Positions 1-10,142 are shown, counted from the first letter of the stretch. The stretch: DNA of 50,027 nt from Chara braunii (GCA_003427395.1 BFEA01000228.1:681020-731046); one strand, 5' to 3'. Notes: generated by a model from the letters alone, not told the origin. Numbers and translations are program-made.

Positions 1-313
1 GCCTTTGTGTGATTCTGTTTTTTTTTTTTTTCAATCTCCGATTCTGTGAGGAATTATAATGTGACCCTCAGCCAAATATTGTTTGTGGAGGAAAAACATG
101 GGAGGGGGGCCGCGCGAAATGTGCGCTAATACAGCGGCGGTAACGGCGGTGGCGGCGATGTAGGTTGCCACGTCGAGACAGGTGGACGCTGATCTTTCAC
201 GTGGTGCCTACCCTGCCAGGCACCATAGCTGTGTGAGAGCTATGGCGACAGTGCCCTGGCGTAGCCTTGCCCTTGAGTGGAGAGGGAGTGCCTTGCACTC
301 TTACGCCATGGTT
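1..313. other. Unassigned leader region
   Basis: No gene seen. It holds a T-run near position 20-32, a GC-rich stretch of GGCGGT-like triplets around 130-165, and a short imperfect inverted pair around 205-270 (GTGCCT/AGGCAC type words). The right end runs into the family A repeat. Short open frames here have no recognisable motif. Confidence 0.4.
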
Positions 314-425
314 TGCTCTTCACCGGGTCTCTCGTACCATCCAACCCTGTGAGTATCACCCTGAACCACTACAAGAATACCCCAGCGCTTAAGAATATCG
401 AGACTCTGTAATCTCCATCTTACAT
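314..425 (+). repeat. Dispersed repeat family A, copy 1 (partial)
   Basis: Shares with 14408-14520 the words TTTGCTCTTCACCGGGTCTC, ACCCTGTGAGTATC and GCGCTTAAGAATATCGAGA in the same order and spacing. Other copies lie at 14349-14530 (plus), 14641-14960, 16168-16390 and 19421-19500 (all minus). No coding capacity; the type of element is not known. It looks like a short fragment of a longer non-coding mobile repeat. Confidence 0.75.
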
Positions 426-1010
426 GAAAATCCCATACCAATACAAGCGGTAAACAGGAAAACAGTAGAAGCGATCCCAAAACAAAACTACAAACTAAGG
501 CCATCAATCACACAAGGGAAAGCCTTGTGCAGATGTTCCAACAGATATCTCAATCATTCGTAGGCACTCAATACAAAGGCCTTCAAACTACACCATACAC
601 GGGGGACAGAGAACTAAACAAACTGTAAAGAACGAAAGTGACAACCAATTTAAGTGAATAAGACAAAGCATGAAGTATATGAACCTCAGACTGCCTTGCG
701 ACATAGATAGGTCGACCGAGACTTGATGTGACCCTTGGACATGCCGAAGCGCTGCCACCGCAGCCGCACGCTCTCCCACTGCGTCCAGATGCGCCGCTCC
801 GCCATCCATGCTTTCCTAATGATCGAGGCAATCGAGGTAGCGTGTCCTGAATGTCCCGCGCCCGGCCTTTGGATGTTGAAAAAGGAGCCCCCCCTTTCCG
901 GCAAAAGGCTTGAGGGAAGGACGGCTCCTCTGGTGTCTGGATCCTGTTAGGTATAAAGGTTGGTATAGATGTCAGGTATGGAGTGTGGAGCTGCCATTCG
1001 TTTCTAGTGT
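426..1010. other. Unassigned region with one protein-like minus-strand frame
   Basis: No recognised gene. A 72-codon minus-strand frame (686-904) has protein-like composition, with a basic, Trp-rich segment containing WTQWESVRLRWQRFGMS, but I cannot assign it to a family. It could be an exon or a decayed transposon remnant; there is no supporting splice or start context that I can defend. Confidence 0.2.
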
Positions 1011-1094
1011 ACGGCTAGTGGGACTCGAACCCACAAGGCGCGAAGCGCCGCCACATCCTAAGTGTGGTGCGTAAACCAATTTCCCCATAGTCGT
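1011..1094 (-). tRNA. trnL-UAG: tRNA-Leu(UAG), organelle/bacterial type
   Basis: Read on the minus strand the sequence folds as a type II (long variable arm) tRNA. The anticodon stem CCACA/TGTGG encloses the 7-nt loop CTTAGGA, giving anticodon TAG (leucine, CUA codons). The variable arm is a GC hairpin (GGCGC TTC GCGCC). The T arm is GTGGG TTCGAGT CCCAC. The acceptor ACGACTA/TAGCCGT pairs at six of seven positions with one A-C mismatch at the fourth pair. The D-arm wording (GGGGAAATTGGTTTACGCACC) is like bacterial and organellar tRNA-Leu rather than the plant nuclear form, which reads TGGCCGAGTGGTCTAAGGCGCC-like. This suggests an organelle-derived copy in nuclear DNA, probably mitochondrial. 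No CCA is encoded. The acceptor mismatch leaves function uncertain. Confidence 0.8.
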
Positions 1095-1175
1095 TTCTTT
1101 CTGGAATATGTATATAAGTTAGTTGCCTGAAAGGAGTATAAGCATGTCTACCCCACTTCGTGGCCTTAAACTAAG

Positions 1176-1480
1176 AAAATTTTAGCAGTGCTTCCCGTAC
1201 GAAAAATGTTTCCTGAATTTATATCAACCCGAATATGAAAACAGAAATAGTCTTTTGACTTTCCAAAGTCCAATTTTTTCTAACTCCCTGAATTAGCAAA
1301 AATTTGGGTAACACTCCCTTTAGAAAAGGAAACTTTCCAGATTTTTACGAAGTCATATATGAACTTTAGACAGTTGAACTTTGAAAAGTTAAAAATTGAC
1401 TGACTCCTTGGATTTGTAAAAATTTCAACAGCGCTTCCCATAAAGAAAGTAGCTTACCAAAATTTATATAAAGCCAAGTA
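1176..1480 (+). repeat. Degenerate tandem repeat, about 120-bp period, three units
   Basis: Three units at about 1178, 1297 and 1420 each carry AAAAATTT, then CAGYGCTTCCC or ACACTCCC, then an A-rich stretch, then a CCWRAATTTAT-like word. AT-rich, no coding potential. Divergence between units is high, so this is an old duplication. Confidence 0.5.
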
Positions 1481-1764
1481 TAACAAAAGATTCCGGAAAA
1501 TGCGAGAATTGATCTAAGTAAAATAAACTTAGCTCAGAAAATGCATAAATTGAACGAACTCCTATCGGTCTAGCACGTGGCGAGCACCTAAAGCAACTAC
1601 TTGTCAAACTGAAACTCAGACTAAGTAGTGGCCTCACTCAGTCACATGCAGGTCAAACCACAAAGGTAAGTACTCTCCCCATCCCAAAGTCAACTTAACA
1701 AACAATAGCTCATAGTCTTTCAATGCTTTATCCCTTTATACCCAACTTACATAGGGCATAAGGT

Positions 1765-2700
1765 CAGGACACCAAAACTTATTGAATGAACCTTACCTTA
1801 GCCAGACCTAAAGTCATGCCACCCAAACTTATGGACTGAGCTCAACTTAGCCAAAATATACACAAGCACAGGGCACAACAACTTTTCTCTTCTTTGGGCA
1901 TATGACTAGACCATTCTAGTCGCCCTGAACTGTTTAAATAGCCAAGTTATATATACCTCTCTGATCTTAATCTTCAAAGTGGGCATAGGGCTGAGCCACT
2001 GATCTTAGAAACAATGCTCAGTCGGCCCAAGTTACCTTCAGTTATACTCTTAATTATACTCTCTTCAGGTTGCGATAAGCTATAGTCATACCACCTAAAT
2101 TTATAGAACAGTCTGATTAGTTTGTTCATAGATAGAATAATAATAAAATATAGCCAAATTATAACCTTGGGTTCCAACATGTGTGGGCTTTGAGTCAGAC
2201 CACTTGAACTTACAGAACAGTCTGACTCTCTGCCTGATTCGTTCTTCTCTGATCCAAGTTGTGCGTGGCATTGGGCTAGACCACCTGAACTTACAGAACG
2301 GTCTGCCCTTTGTCATGATCATTTCCTCAAAATAAAGCAGGAAGAGGCTAAGTCACCTAAACTTATATAACGACCCAGATTCCCTTGTTCAAAACCAAAT
2401 AAACAGAGGAAATCCCAAAGTAACCAAGGCAACCAAGGCACCTGAACTTACAGAACGCACTTGGCCCCTGAAAAGTCAATCACAAGCGGCCCCCTCAAGT
2501 CAGAGCAACCAGACCACCTAAACTTATAGAACATTCTGGTCCTCAAGACAAACCCACAACACTAGGTCTCCCCAAACTTATGGGGACTTCACAACCTCTA
2601 GAGCAATCAGACCACCTAAACTTATAGAACGGTCTGACGCTCCACACAATCCAAAATAAACACAGCACTGGGTCTCCCCAAACTTATGGGGACTTCCCAG
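1765..2700 (+). repeat. Array of two-stem hairpins with AACTTA hexaloop
   Basis: At least ten short inverted repeats lie in 0.9 kb. The common plan is outer stem, AC, inner stem CTR, loop AACTTA, inner stem YAG, AAC, outer stem. Outer stems differ between copies but still pair: 2192-2200 with 2220-2228 (9 bp, GAGTCAGAC/GTCTGACTC), 2273-2282 with 2300-2308 (9 bp, one bulge), 2433-2439 with 2457-2464 (7 bp, one bulge), 2508-2513 with 2535-2540 (6 bp), 2607-2613 with 2631-2637 (7 bp). Two compact forms have CCCCA/TGGGG directly around the loop (2566-2587, 2668-2700), and weaker forms sit at 1773-1786 (CAA/TTG) and 1819-1834 (CCA/TGG). Inner stems also covary (CTG/CAG against CTA/TAG). A relative with a changed loop is at 1988-2028. 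Function unknown; intergenic hairpin elements of organelle genomes are the nearest analogy. Confidence 0.7.
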
Positions 2701-4176
2701 CCTTAATGACCCAGTCAAACCTTAAAGCAATACTGCCTTCCTCCCAACCTTCCCCCAGATGCGATTCCCTTCTGTTCACGATCTGCCTTCAGACAATCAA
2801 CAAAACTGAAACTGAGATTGCACAGACATTCTTTTATTTAGTCTGATTCATGTCCTGACAATCGAACAAAAAATCAAAGTAGGGCTACACACCATATACT
2901 CAGTCAAACATGCAATGCGTAGTACAGATAGGGGCTATAATCTGGGTTTATAGAAGGAAGCAATGGTTACCTTTCGGTTCCCTCCCTCCATAACTCCTTT
3001 TGAGTTCCGGCAGAGCTCCCGCAATCAGTGGGATAACTCTCCACAGAGTCTTGCTGCGGTCCTACGGGTTGCAATCCCGCCTGCCGCCTTCCTCTCGAAA
3101 CCAATAGACTAGACTTAGAATGAGAAGGGCAGAAAGAGGAACTTTGAGACTCTCAGATCCAAGGGAGGTGCACTCAGACTTGCGGGAGAAGGTCCTTCCA
3201 GCCTTCAGCGCCTGAGGGCCCCACAATGGCGGCCAAGAACGCAGCAGCTTGATCGGAACTTAGTCAAACTGTCGAGTCCAACTCTCTGATGACTTCTCAG
3301 GATGCAGCAGTAATCCCCTTCGCTGCTACACCTTACCGCGGCCTGGCTACATTCTCAGGCCACCATACTCCGTCCCTCTGACCAGAACGCAACCCCCCTG
3401 CCCACAAAAACTATGTCCAAAATGCAGCACACGTCCGTGTCTTTATCTGAAATGCCACCCAGGGGCAGCAGCCCCGGTCGAGGACTTTGCTCAAAGCGAG
3501 GATCCCAGCGTCGTGCAATAAGCATGCAACATCTGCAGTAAAGCGCACGGTGCGCACCGCAGCTCTTCGACGTAGCAAACCGATGCCCAACAAGCGAGCA
3601 ACTATACACAGTCCACTACCGTAGGTGCGACATCCGCTGCTTTTTCCCTCAACCACCGCATAAAGTGTACTCACTCAGTCACTACCAGGCAAATCCTCCT
3701 GCCACCTTTGTTGTTTCTTGCCCTACCCCTCCTTTGTCAATATGCACGGCCAAATCGAACAGGCTTGCAACTTCGCGGCTCCCCTTCGATCACTCTGTGC
3801 GCTAGAACAGTTAACACACCGGCTTAAGCTACTCACACACCAGGCGTCGGATAACAGAGATGCAGCTAACGAGCGGGCATGCGGTCAAACTGTGCTGTAG
3901 AGTTTAGCTGCACGTTGTTCGGAATCCTTCCGCACAGTACACCATTCGAATTGTCCCACAACAACGCCCAATAATAGCGGCCAGACTCTTTCCTCGTACA
4001 AACTCCGCCAGGAACAGACTCGCGCTTCGACTCCTTCCCTTCTCTTCACGAAGTACGACTTGCCCCTGTTATCTACTGTCCGTTAACTGTAGAAGGAGAT
4101 AAGCATAAACCTTTCGCTTCAGACAATGGCTGAATGCGTTGTGTCCCGAAATCGCTTCTCTTGCACACAACCACCC

Positions 4177-4415
4177 TCGCACTATTCCCATCGTTTAGAC
4201 GAGCATCACGTCGACCAGCCGGTAAGCCTCCAACTTCACGGCCAGCCTTGCGCTACTTTCAATGGCGAGCCAAGCGAAAAGTAATCCAATCTCCTACTAA
4301 ATCCCGACCCGATGCATCGACCTCTTCGACTCCCTTTGTGTTGCTCCCACTATTCGATAAGCATCGCACCGACCATGCAGGTGAGCCTCCAATCGCGCCG
4401 CTGTCCTCACACTTC
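4177..4415 (+). repeat. Direct repeat, about 170-bp period, two units
   Basis: Units at 4177-4245 and 4347-4415 share CACTATTC, AGCATC, CGACCA and GGTRAGCCTCCAA in order. Both end in a GGTAAG or CAGGTGAG word that looks like a 5' splice donor, so a duplicated exon end is possible, but no coding frame supports it. Confidence 0.4.
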
Positions 4416-5159
4416 CTTCTGCGACAGCGTGTGCAAACCGAGTGAATCTCTGCTTCAAAGCACGGCTTGATGCATTGCCCTCCAGTCGGCAGTCCGCGGA
4501 GGGGAGGCAATTGCCAAGCTGATGATGAGTGGGGTTACCACGAGCACAATCACATGTGCGAAGGCATGGCCAAATGCGCCGCCTGCTGGCCGCGACCGCC
4601 TCGTCGAGCAGGTTAAGTAAAACCAAATGAATCTCCCAAGCCCCTGCTTTTCCCGCCTTTCGTCCAATAGCGCCACGCAGCCTGTATCTCTTCGTGCGCA
4701 GAAACTGCACCTATCTCGCGAAAACCAATCTCACGACCATAATCGTAGCCTCCTTAAACCTTAGTATAGGTCTTCCCCTACTGAAACCGGATGAAACACA
4801 GTCGAAAACTTACTAGCTTCCCCCCTTCTACCTCCATAGCTCCACACCTCATCTTCTCTCACTAACTCGCGATCTACTCCTTTACCACCGAATCCGACCT
4901 CACCACTCAACTCGCCCGCTGTCAGAGCCCCGAGATCCGTTCCCTGTTCGCCCGCTTCCGCTCTGGAACGGGAGCGCTAGGCGCTCTCGACTGCGCGCGG
5001 CTCGGCTTCCACTATCATCGATGCCCCGAGCGTTGTCGTCAACAACAACCAGCGCACAGCGGCCTGGTCTGCACAAAAGCCGATCGATCAAAGATCGACC
5101 TAAACAACCCGCGGGGAAAAACCGCCCTCAACTTATACTCTCATCCTTACGTGTGGGCC

Positions 5160-5425
5160 AACCCAAACTCCTCTGTGCCGTTCCAATTTTTTCAGATGTC
5201 CCGAAGGACTCAACGGGAGCAAGTGCCCCTTAGGTACTGCTAGAGGCCATACGGCCCCTTCTCTCTTCGCATGCGCCCAATCCAAGCGCGTTCGTGTTCA
5301 TTCCCGGACTTTCGCGTGCGATCCTTACGCCGCGGCCATATGAATCTCCACAGTATTGTCCCTATTTTTGACGGATGTCCCGAAGGACTTGCACGGGGCA
5401 GTGCTCCATGATTTTTTAGGGTTCG
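5160..5425 (+). repeat. Direct repeat, about 180-bp period, two units
   Basis: Both units carry GATGTCCCGAAGGACT followed by ACGGG-GCA-GTGC words (near 5195 and 5373), and each is preceded by a T-rich stretch and followed by ACGGCCCC. No coding role seen. Confidence 0.5.
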
Positions 5426-6310
5426 AACGGCCCCATGCAGGCCAAAATATTTCAACCTTATTTACCTCGTGCCACCATGGCCTAAGCCTGGGCCTACACC
5501 CCAACAGCTTGTGGGTATACCCACCGAGCCAGGCTCTTAAGCTTGCGGCCGACCTCGGACTCGACACCAAGCTCAAAGGTGGAACGGGACTATTAACAAA
5601 AGTGGAAATAAAAATATAGAAACAGGTATACAAAACTATAAATGGGAGGCGGGGGACTGTTGGCGCCCCCGCCAATCCCGCAAGTCGGGCCCCCCATCAT
5701 GCCTGTCAACAAAATTGAGGGGGAGAGCCCCATCCGGCCCTCAACCCTTCAGTTTTCCTCCATACTGCTCCGCTGCTCCTCGCTCCCGCGCCGATGCCTG
5801 CTAGCCTCGATCCCCGCACCTCCGTTACACAAGTCCAATGCCTCAACCTATAGGGCTACGCCCAAGTCTGGGACTAGCAACCACGGAACCCCTCCTAAAG
5901 CGGTGCGGCCCAGCGCTCAAGGCCGAGAAAGCGCTCTAGGCCTCATCTCTACCTACAATGACGCGTGCGGCCGCCAAGCATCCGCACCGGCCCTCCCAAA
6001 ACGTGCCGAGACCGCCACGCGCGCCATTCCGCACGCCAGACCTACCACCGGCCGTGTGTATGAAACAAAAGTCAAACCCCTTCTAACCCTTAGTCTAATC
6101 GGTAATAAAAACCCGGCCGGTCAACTACGCCGACTTCTGCAACCATCAATCAAAAAAATTAGAAGGATTACGCGCGCCTCAAAACTGCGCGCCCACACAC
6201 CCTCTCTATTCTGGACAACCATCCTGTCAATATAAACCACAAACGAGGCCGCTCCCCCGCGCGGTATACTTAAAACTCAAACAAGCCCTTTTCTGTCATT
6301 TGCAAAAACC

Positions 6311-6346
6311 AGGGCGGATACCCTTGTAAGGGTATTCCCGCCGACA
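6311..6346 (-). repeat. LTR-terminus-like hairpin (minus strand)
   Basis: On the minus strand the sequence starts TGTCGG (from 6346) and runs into an inverted repeat with stem TACCCTT/AAGGGTA (6319-6325, 6328-6334) extended by GGCGG/CCGCC. The same arrangement, with different but again complementary stem bases, starts at 34448 on the plus strand. TG at the start and the recurrence suggest the end of an LTR or another mobile element; the other end was not found. Confidence 0.45.
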
Positions 6347-7108
6347 GCGAGTCGCCGTGAGATCAAAATTTATATAAAGAAGCAAAAAGTGAGAAAAGAC
6401 AAAGAAAACTGCAAATCCACGTCCGTCAACCTCAACTCCCTCTTCCTTTCTCTCTCCCTCTCCGATGCGGACAGTCCGTCGTCATGCACCAACCCACGAA
6501 GTCGTCACCCCGCTTAGTCCTCCCGCACCCGTCAGGTTCGTTCGCGCCCACAGTCCGTCGTGGCCCGCGTCACCCCCTCGCGTTTGGCACCAGCTCGTCG
6601 GGTCGCCCGACTCCCACTCTAACTCACCTCTTACTTCGCTCGTGAGCCGACCCTCACTGATCGCGCTACCCCGAGCTTCCAACAGCTGTTAAGAGAGCTA
6701 TCTAATCGCGCAGCCGGAATTTATAGCGTGCATGCATGCGAGAAGAACATGGAATTGCAAGGACTTAGAAAGGAGATTAGGAGAGAGAGCGTTTGCGTTC
6801 TGCATGGCTAGATCGCGGCGTGGGGGACGTACCCTCTCTCCACACATCGATTCGAGCATGCAGTCCGCGGGCTGGTTAGACACAGTAGGAGAAAGCGAGA
6901 GCGGGAAAAACAAAGTTCAAGAAGAAAGATACAGTTACAATGGCGCCCGCCCAAAATTACAGTTACACACACGATTAAGAGCGCCGACTAATCCGAGTTC
7001 CGTTGCGCCCGCAAAAAGAAGCGCATAGGAAAAAAGCGCCGCGCGGCAAAGGAAAATCCTAATCGCAAAATTCCTAAATTCCTATCTAATGCAAAAAAAC
7101 GAAAAGCA
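6347..7108. other. Region left of the Ty3 LTR, probably its extension
   Basis: No gene recognised. The LTR-like homology starts at 7109 in both copies, but the right copy is cut there by gag sequence, so this stretch may hold the rest of the left LTR. It is rich in A runs and CGCGC words. No TG terminus or target duplication could be placed. Confidence 0.3.
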
Positions 7109-7488
7109 CAATCTCCGAAAAGAAAATCCGAAATTCCGAGAGTCATTGGGGCTCGACAAGATTCAAAAAAAAAAATCAAAAAGAACGAAACAAACTTCCC
7201 GCGCGGTCCCCGCGCCTAAAATCCGACAGCAACACCGAAAAGAGGCGACGTCAACCGTTATTAATCGCGCCTGGTCGGTGCGACAGCCACTCAATCAATC
7301 ATCCCGGGACTTGCCCGACCTGAACCCAACCATCTGAAAAGTGACGATGGAAAAAGACGAAGAAGCGAGGACACTAATGCAATTTCCCTTCAATCCCAAT
7401 CTCCCGTAATTGGCCCATCCTTCCCAGCTTAGGACCCCTCATTGCTACCGTGCAGAAAATCGCGCGGAACAGAAATCGGTTCGTCACA
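7109..7488 (-). repeat. LTR-like direct repeat, left copy
   Basis: Matches 13969-14347 over about 380 bp with some twenty scattered substitutions and two small indels. On the minus strand it begins TGTGACGAACCGATTTCTG, a typical TG-initiated LTR start. As the element is coded on the minus strand, this would be the 3' LTR; it probably extends further left than the region of match. Confidence 0.75.
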
Positions 7489-8173
7489 TATGTGGCGCCC
7501 AGGGGGTTCCAATCATAAGCAAGCTCCTTCTTGCTTGAATCTTGACACGTGTCGATTTCTCTAATCGATCGACACGCAGAGCTTTCTACGTTGCCACTTA
7601 CCGTGTGAAGAAGTGTGGACGTCATCCAACGTGGCATACGGGCTCTGTCGTACAAATTCCTCAGGAGGGCTCTCGTCAATCCAAGGAGGGGATTATTCAC
7701 GCCGTTGACGTGGCGTGCATACCACTGAAGGTGCGGCGTCAGCGTTTGTGTGAGGACGTGCGGGACCGGGCTCTCGTCACTCTGCGAGACGATCTCAAGG
7801 GGGAGATCGCCAACCAACTGCGCGAGAGGAACTGTGAGCTCCTGCACGATCAGCTAGCGATGGCCGGGCCACATTGATCCGAACAGGAATCCGAGAAGAT
7901 CGCCCTCCACGTCCGTCCTCCAAGCCTAGATGATCAGCAACTCCAAGTACTCGAACCAAGCGCGATGCTCTTCGTCCCTCGTCCACGTGAGTTGCACTCC
8001 GACCAGGCACACTGAAAGATCGACGAAGTGTTCACACCAGAGCCTCCACTGCCCTGGATCGAGGAGGGGGACAGCGAGCGGCTCCAGACAGAAAGAGAAG
8101 CGAGGGTGAAGATCGGACTGCCACAAGGTGGGAAAGAGAGATGGAACGGCGAAGGTGGAGAGTTGGAAGCGGT
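7489..8173. other. Internal region between ORF3 and left LTR
   Basis: No recognised domain. A plus-strand frame (7542-7877) and a minus-strand frame (7374-7847, running into the LTR) overlap here; both have fair protein-like composition and I cannot choose between them. The plus frame contains a helical charged stretch (LRDDLKGEIANQLRERN). No polypurine tract is visible just upstream of the LTR on the minus strand. Confidence 0.3.
7493..7501 (+). promoter_or_regulatory. Primer-binding-site-like motif (tRNA-Lys type)
   Basis: TGGCGCCCA lies four bases beyond the inner end of the left LTR and is complementary to the 3' end of plant tRNA-Lys including CCA (known sequence of that tRNA). Only nine bases match. 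Such a site is expected beside the 5' LTR of a plus-strand element, which conflicts with the minus-strand pol. Either the match is chance or two elements are nested. Confidence 0.35.
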
Positions 8174-8656
8174 TCATTGGGGATGCTGACAGGGGATAAG
8201 TTTTGCGAGCACCACCGCCGGCTCGTGCTGGGACACTCGAATCCCACCAAGATCGATGTCATTCGTAGGGACAAGATTGTCCCCGTGGCGCGTGAGCCAG
8301 TGGTTCCACTCCGCTGCCAATTGTTGTCCCCACTCCCTCAGTGACGTCCGGATGGTTGTATGCCGCAGAGGACTAACCGTGCTGATATCGCCGCTAAAGC
8401 CGACAACTGTGGACACGTGGCTGATCGCTGGAGTTGACCGCCGATGGATGGCTACTGCTTGCGCCAGCACAACCACCTGGTGACTGCACGCGAATCGGAA
8501 CTCGACTGCCGCGTATACCCCTGAAGCGCAGAAGAATTGCGCGAGTCGTAGAAGATCCAGATTGAACCGCGGATGATGAACCTGCCGAATCGCTGAGATG
8601 TAGCATCGTGGCGCTAGTAGGTGATCGTCGAGAGCTCGCTCCGTAAGAAAACTCAT
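8174..8656 (-). CDS. ORF3 downstream of Ty3 integrase, unknown function
   Basis: A 160-residue open frame without stops begins at an ATG (8654-8656) that overlaps the integrase stop codon as ATGA, a layout used for termination-reinitiation coupling. The product is not recognised. It has a basic N-terminal half with a short hydrophobic stretch, and an ordered-looking C-terminal half with REWGQQLAAEWNHWLTRHG and NDIDLGGIRVSQHEPA. I see no signal peptide, transmembrane helix, zinc cluster or chromodomain. Standard Ty3/gypsy elements end after integrase; some lineages carry an extra ORF of envelope-like or unknown nature. An intact frame beside a frameshifted pol may mean recent selection, or chance. 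It could also be a spurious frame. Confidence 0.4.
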   Translation of the reverse strand: MSFLTERALDDHLLAPRCYISAIRQVHHPRFNLDLLRLAQFFCASGVYAAVEFRFACSHQVVVLAQAVAIHRRSTPAISHVSTVVGFSGDISTVSPLRHTTIRTSLREWGQQLAAEWNHWLTRHGDNLVPTNDIDLGGIRVSQHEPAVVLAKLIPCQHPQ

Positions 8657-9990
8657 GGCAATGATGGCTGGGACGGAGTATGGGAAAAGGCGAGAGATGC
8701 AGGGGAGGAACAAAGCGATGGAGAGTCGTCGTCTTCTTCCGTAGCCAAGGAAGAGGAAGAGGGTGCAGGAGATGGGGAGGAAGGGAGGGGACGCAGGTAA
8801 GACACGTGGCGGACGATCGGCTGCGCTGATCGGCTTCCCGAGACTTCCGGCACGAGGCGCACGGTGTTCACTCCGTTCAGTCCAAGCTCGATCACTCGGA
8901 ATCGCCCGAAGAATCGTGGCGCTATCTTCCCTTGGCGAGCACATTTCCTCACCTGCACCAAGTCCCCTAATTTGTACCGGGGCCGCCGTGGACCTGCATT
9001 CCCGTTCCGGGCCTCGTAACTACGGACCTGTCGGCCATGGGCTAACTTGGTCATTTTCTGGTGCTTTCGGGCCAATCGAGGCAGGGACCTTTTCATCAAT
9101 TTCATGTGTTGCTTGGCCTTGTCTCGAACAATGGCCCTGGTGGGCCGTCGGTTCAGCGAAGATTCGTCCAGGAGGCTTGGTATTGAGACGCAGGCCACAC
9201 TATTGGTCCTTAATTGGAACGGGCTTAGACCGGTCGATTTGTGAGGCGTTCCACGATGTACCGCCAAGATGTGGTCTACGATATCGGGCCAAGGCCTCGG
9301 GTCCCGCGACGCGATATTGCGTCGTAGCGCAGTCTTTATCACCCTATTGGCATTTTCTACCAGCCCGTTAGATTGCGACATATAGGGTGCGGTATTTCGA
9401 ATAGCAACGTCGTGTACGACCAGATTCCTCATGACTTCTCCCCTGAATTCTACCCCATTATCGGTCAGAATTTCCTCCGTGTCCTGGTGCATCCCTAAAA
9501 ACCGATTGACGTATCGCGCAATTTCGGCTGCCTGTCTCATACAACAGGGATACGCCTCGATCCATTTCGAAAAATGGTCCACGAATACGAGTAGGATCGA
9601 ATATTCACAGCTATTGGGTCCAGGGGCACCACAGTATCGGTGGTATCCATGCTAACCCTTTGAAAAAGCCGCTCAACTACCGTCAGTACTATCGATCTTG
9701 GTGGCTGAATCGGCGCCTTGTCAGCAAAGCATACCTGACAGTTTGCGACGATGAACTTCACATCGTCCCGAATATTGGACCAATACCACTCATTTTTGTT
9801 GATTGCGGCCTCCGTGATCCGTACGGCAAAATGGGCAGCCATTTCTTCATGCGCTGTCTTCACCCAGTCATACCTCATGAACGGGTGTGGCACTACCATT
9901 CAAATCCCACTACCATCTATTTTCCGTTTTTCCAACCATCCCTCATTCCAGCGGTAGTCCAGAGCCCTTTCATTGGCCCTCCTCCGATCT
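8653..9990 (-). pseudogene. Ty3/gypsy integrase (frameshifted)
   Basis: Integrase joins retrotransposon cDNA to host DNA. The N-terminal zinc-binding region is visible on the minus strand around 9720-9850 as AHEEMAAHF followed by CQVC (HHCC type). The catalytic core follows: a first Asp in VSMDTTD (near 9650), then, after a frameshift near 9590, DHFSKWIEAYP, the second Asp in LTDNGVEFRG, and the Glu in NGLVENANRVIK. The C-terminal part carries KIAPRFFGRFRVIE and VRHVSYLRPLP, which resemble the GPY/F module, and a Ser/Pro-rich acidic tail. No chromodomain is seen. The frame from 9582 to the stop at 8653 is open (309 codons). The stop overlaps the start of ORF3. The frameshift makes this copy inactive as it stands. 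Confidence 0.85.
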
Positions 9991-10142
9991 TCCTTGGTGA
10001 AGTTATGGAGGGGGTTACCCACTAGGGGGGCAATCAAGGCGATATCCGTCCATACTTCGGCCCTTCTAAACTTTCGGGTCTTTTCCAACCCTTTCGACGT
10101 AGCGTCCAGAAAGCGAGCCTCGGTCGGGATCTTATCAACTCG
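9991..10142 (-). pseudogene. Linker between PHD-like cluster and integrase
   Basis: Open frame on the minus strand after the C-terminal CPLC pair, containing KIPTEARFLDATSKGLEKTRK and AEVWTDIALIAPLVG, then the integrase N-terminus. It is in frame with the PHD-like segment except for the amber codon at 10158. No domain recognised in the linker itself. Confidence 0.5.

Larger units (their letters stand above)
2701..6240. other. Gene-poor region, no recognisable coding sequence
   Basis: About 3.5 kb in which I recognise no gene, RNA or transposon domain. Open frames are short, overlap on both strands and carry no motifs. GC content rises after about 3 kb. Two internal direct duplications are listed separately (4177-4415 and 5160-5425). 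A TTGGCGCC word at 5660-5667 resembles an LTR primer-binding site but has no convincing LTR next to it. Confidence 0.4.

Noticed and set aside
2101-2322. Minus-strand frame with repeated FCKFRW peptides over the hairpin array
   Set aside because: The peptide repeat is a by-product of the hairpin loop; copies outside this stretch are in other frames with stops between them, and stem covariation is better explained by folding.
4134-4710. Overlapping frames of 103 and 137 codons
   Set aside because: Both strands are open, no motif, biased composition; the region carries a direct repeat. No basis to call a gene.
5656-5680. LTR primer-binding site (TTGGCGCC)
   Set aside because: No LTR end or repeat partner next to it; the word can occur by chance in GC-rich DNA.
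7374-7847. 157-codon minus-strand frame
   Set aside because: Its last third is LTR sequence and it overlaps an equally open plus frame; kept only as a note.
8763-9371. A 202-codon plus-strand frame
   Set aside because: It lies wholly opposite the integrase frame, whose motifs are clear; it is the antisense shadow.
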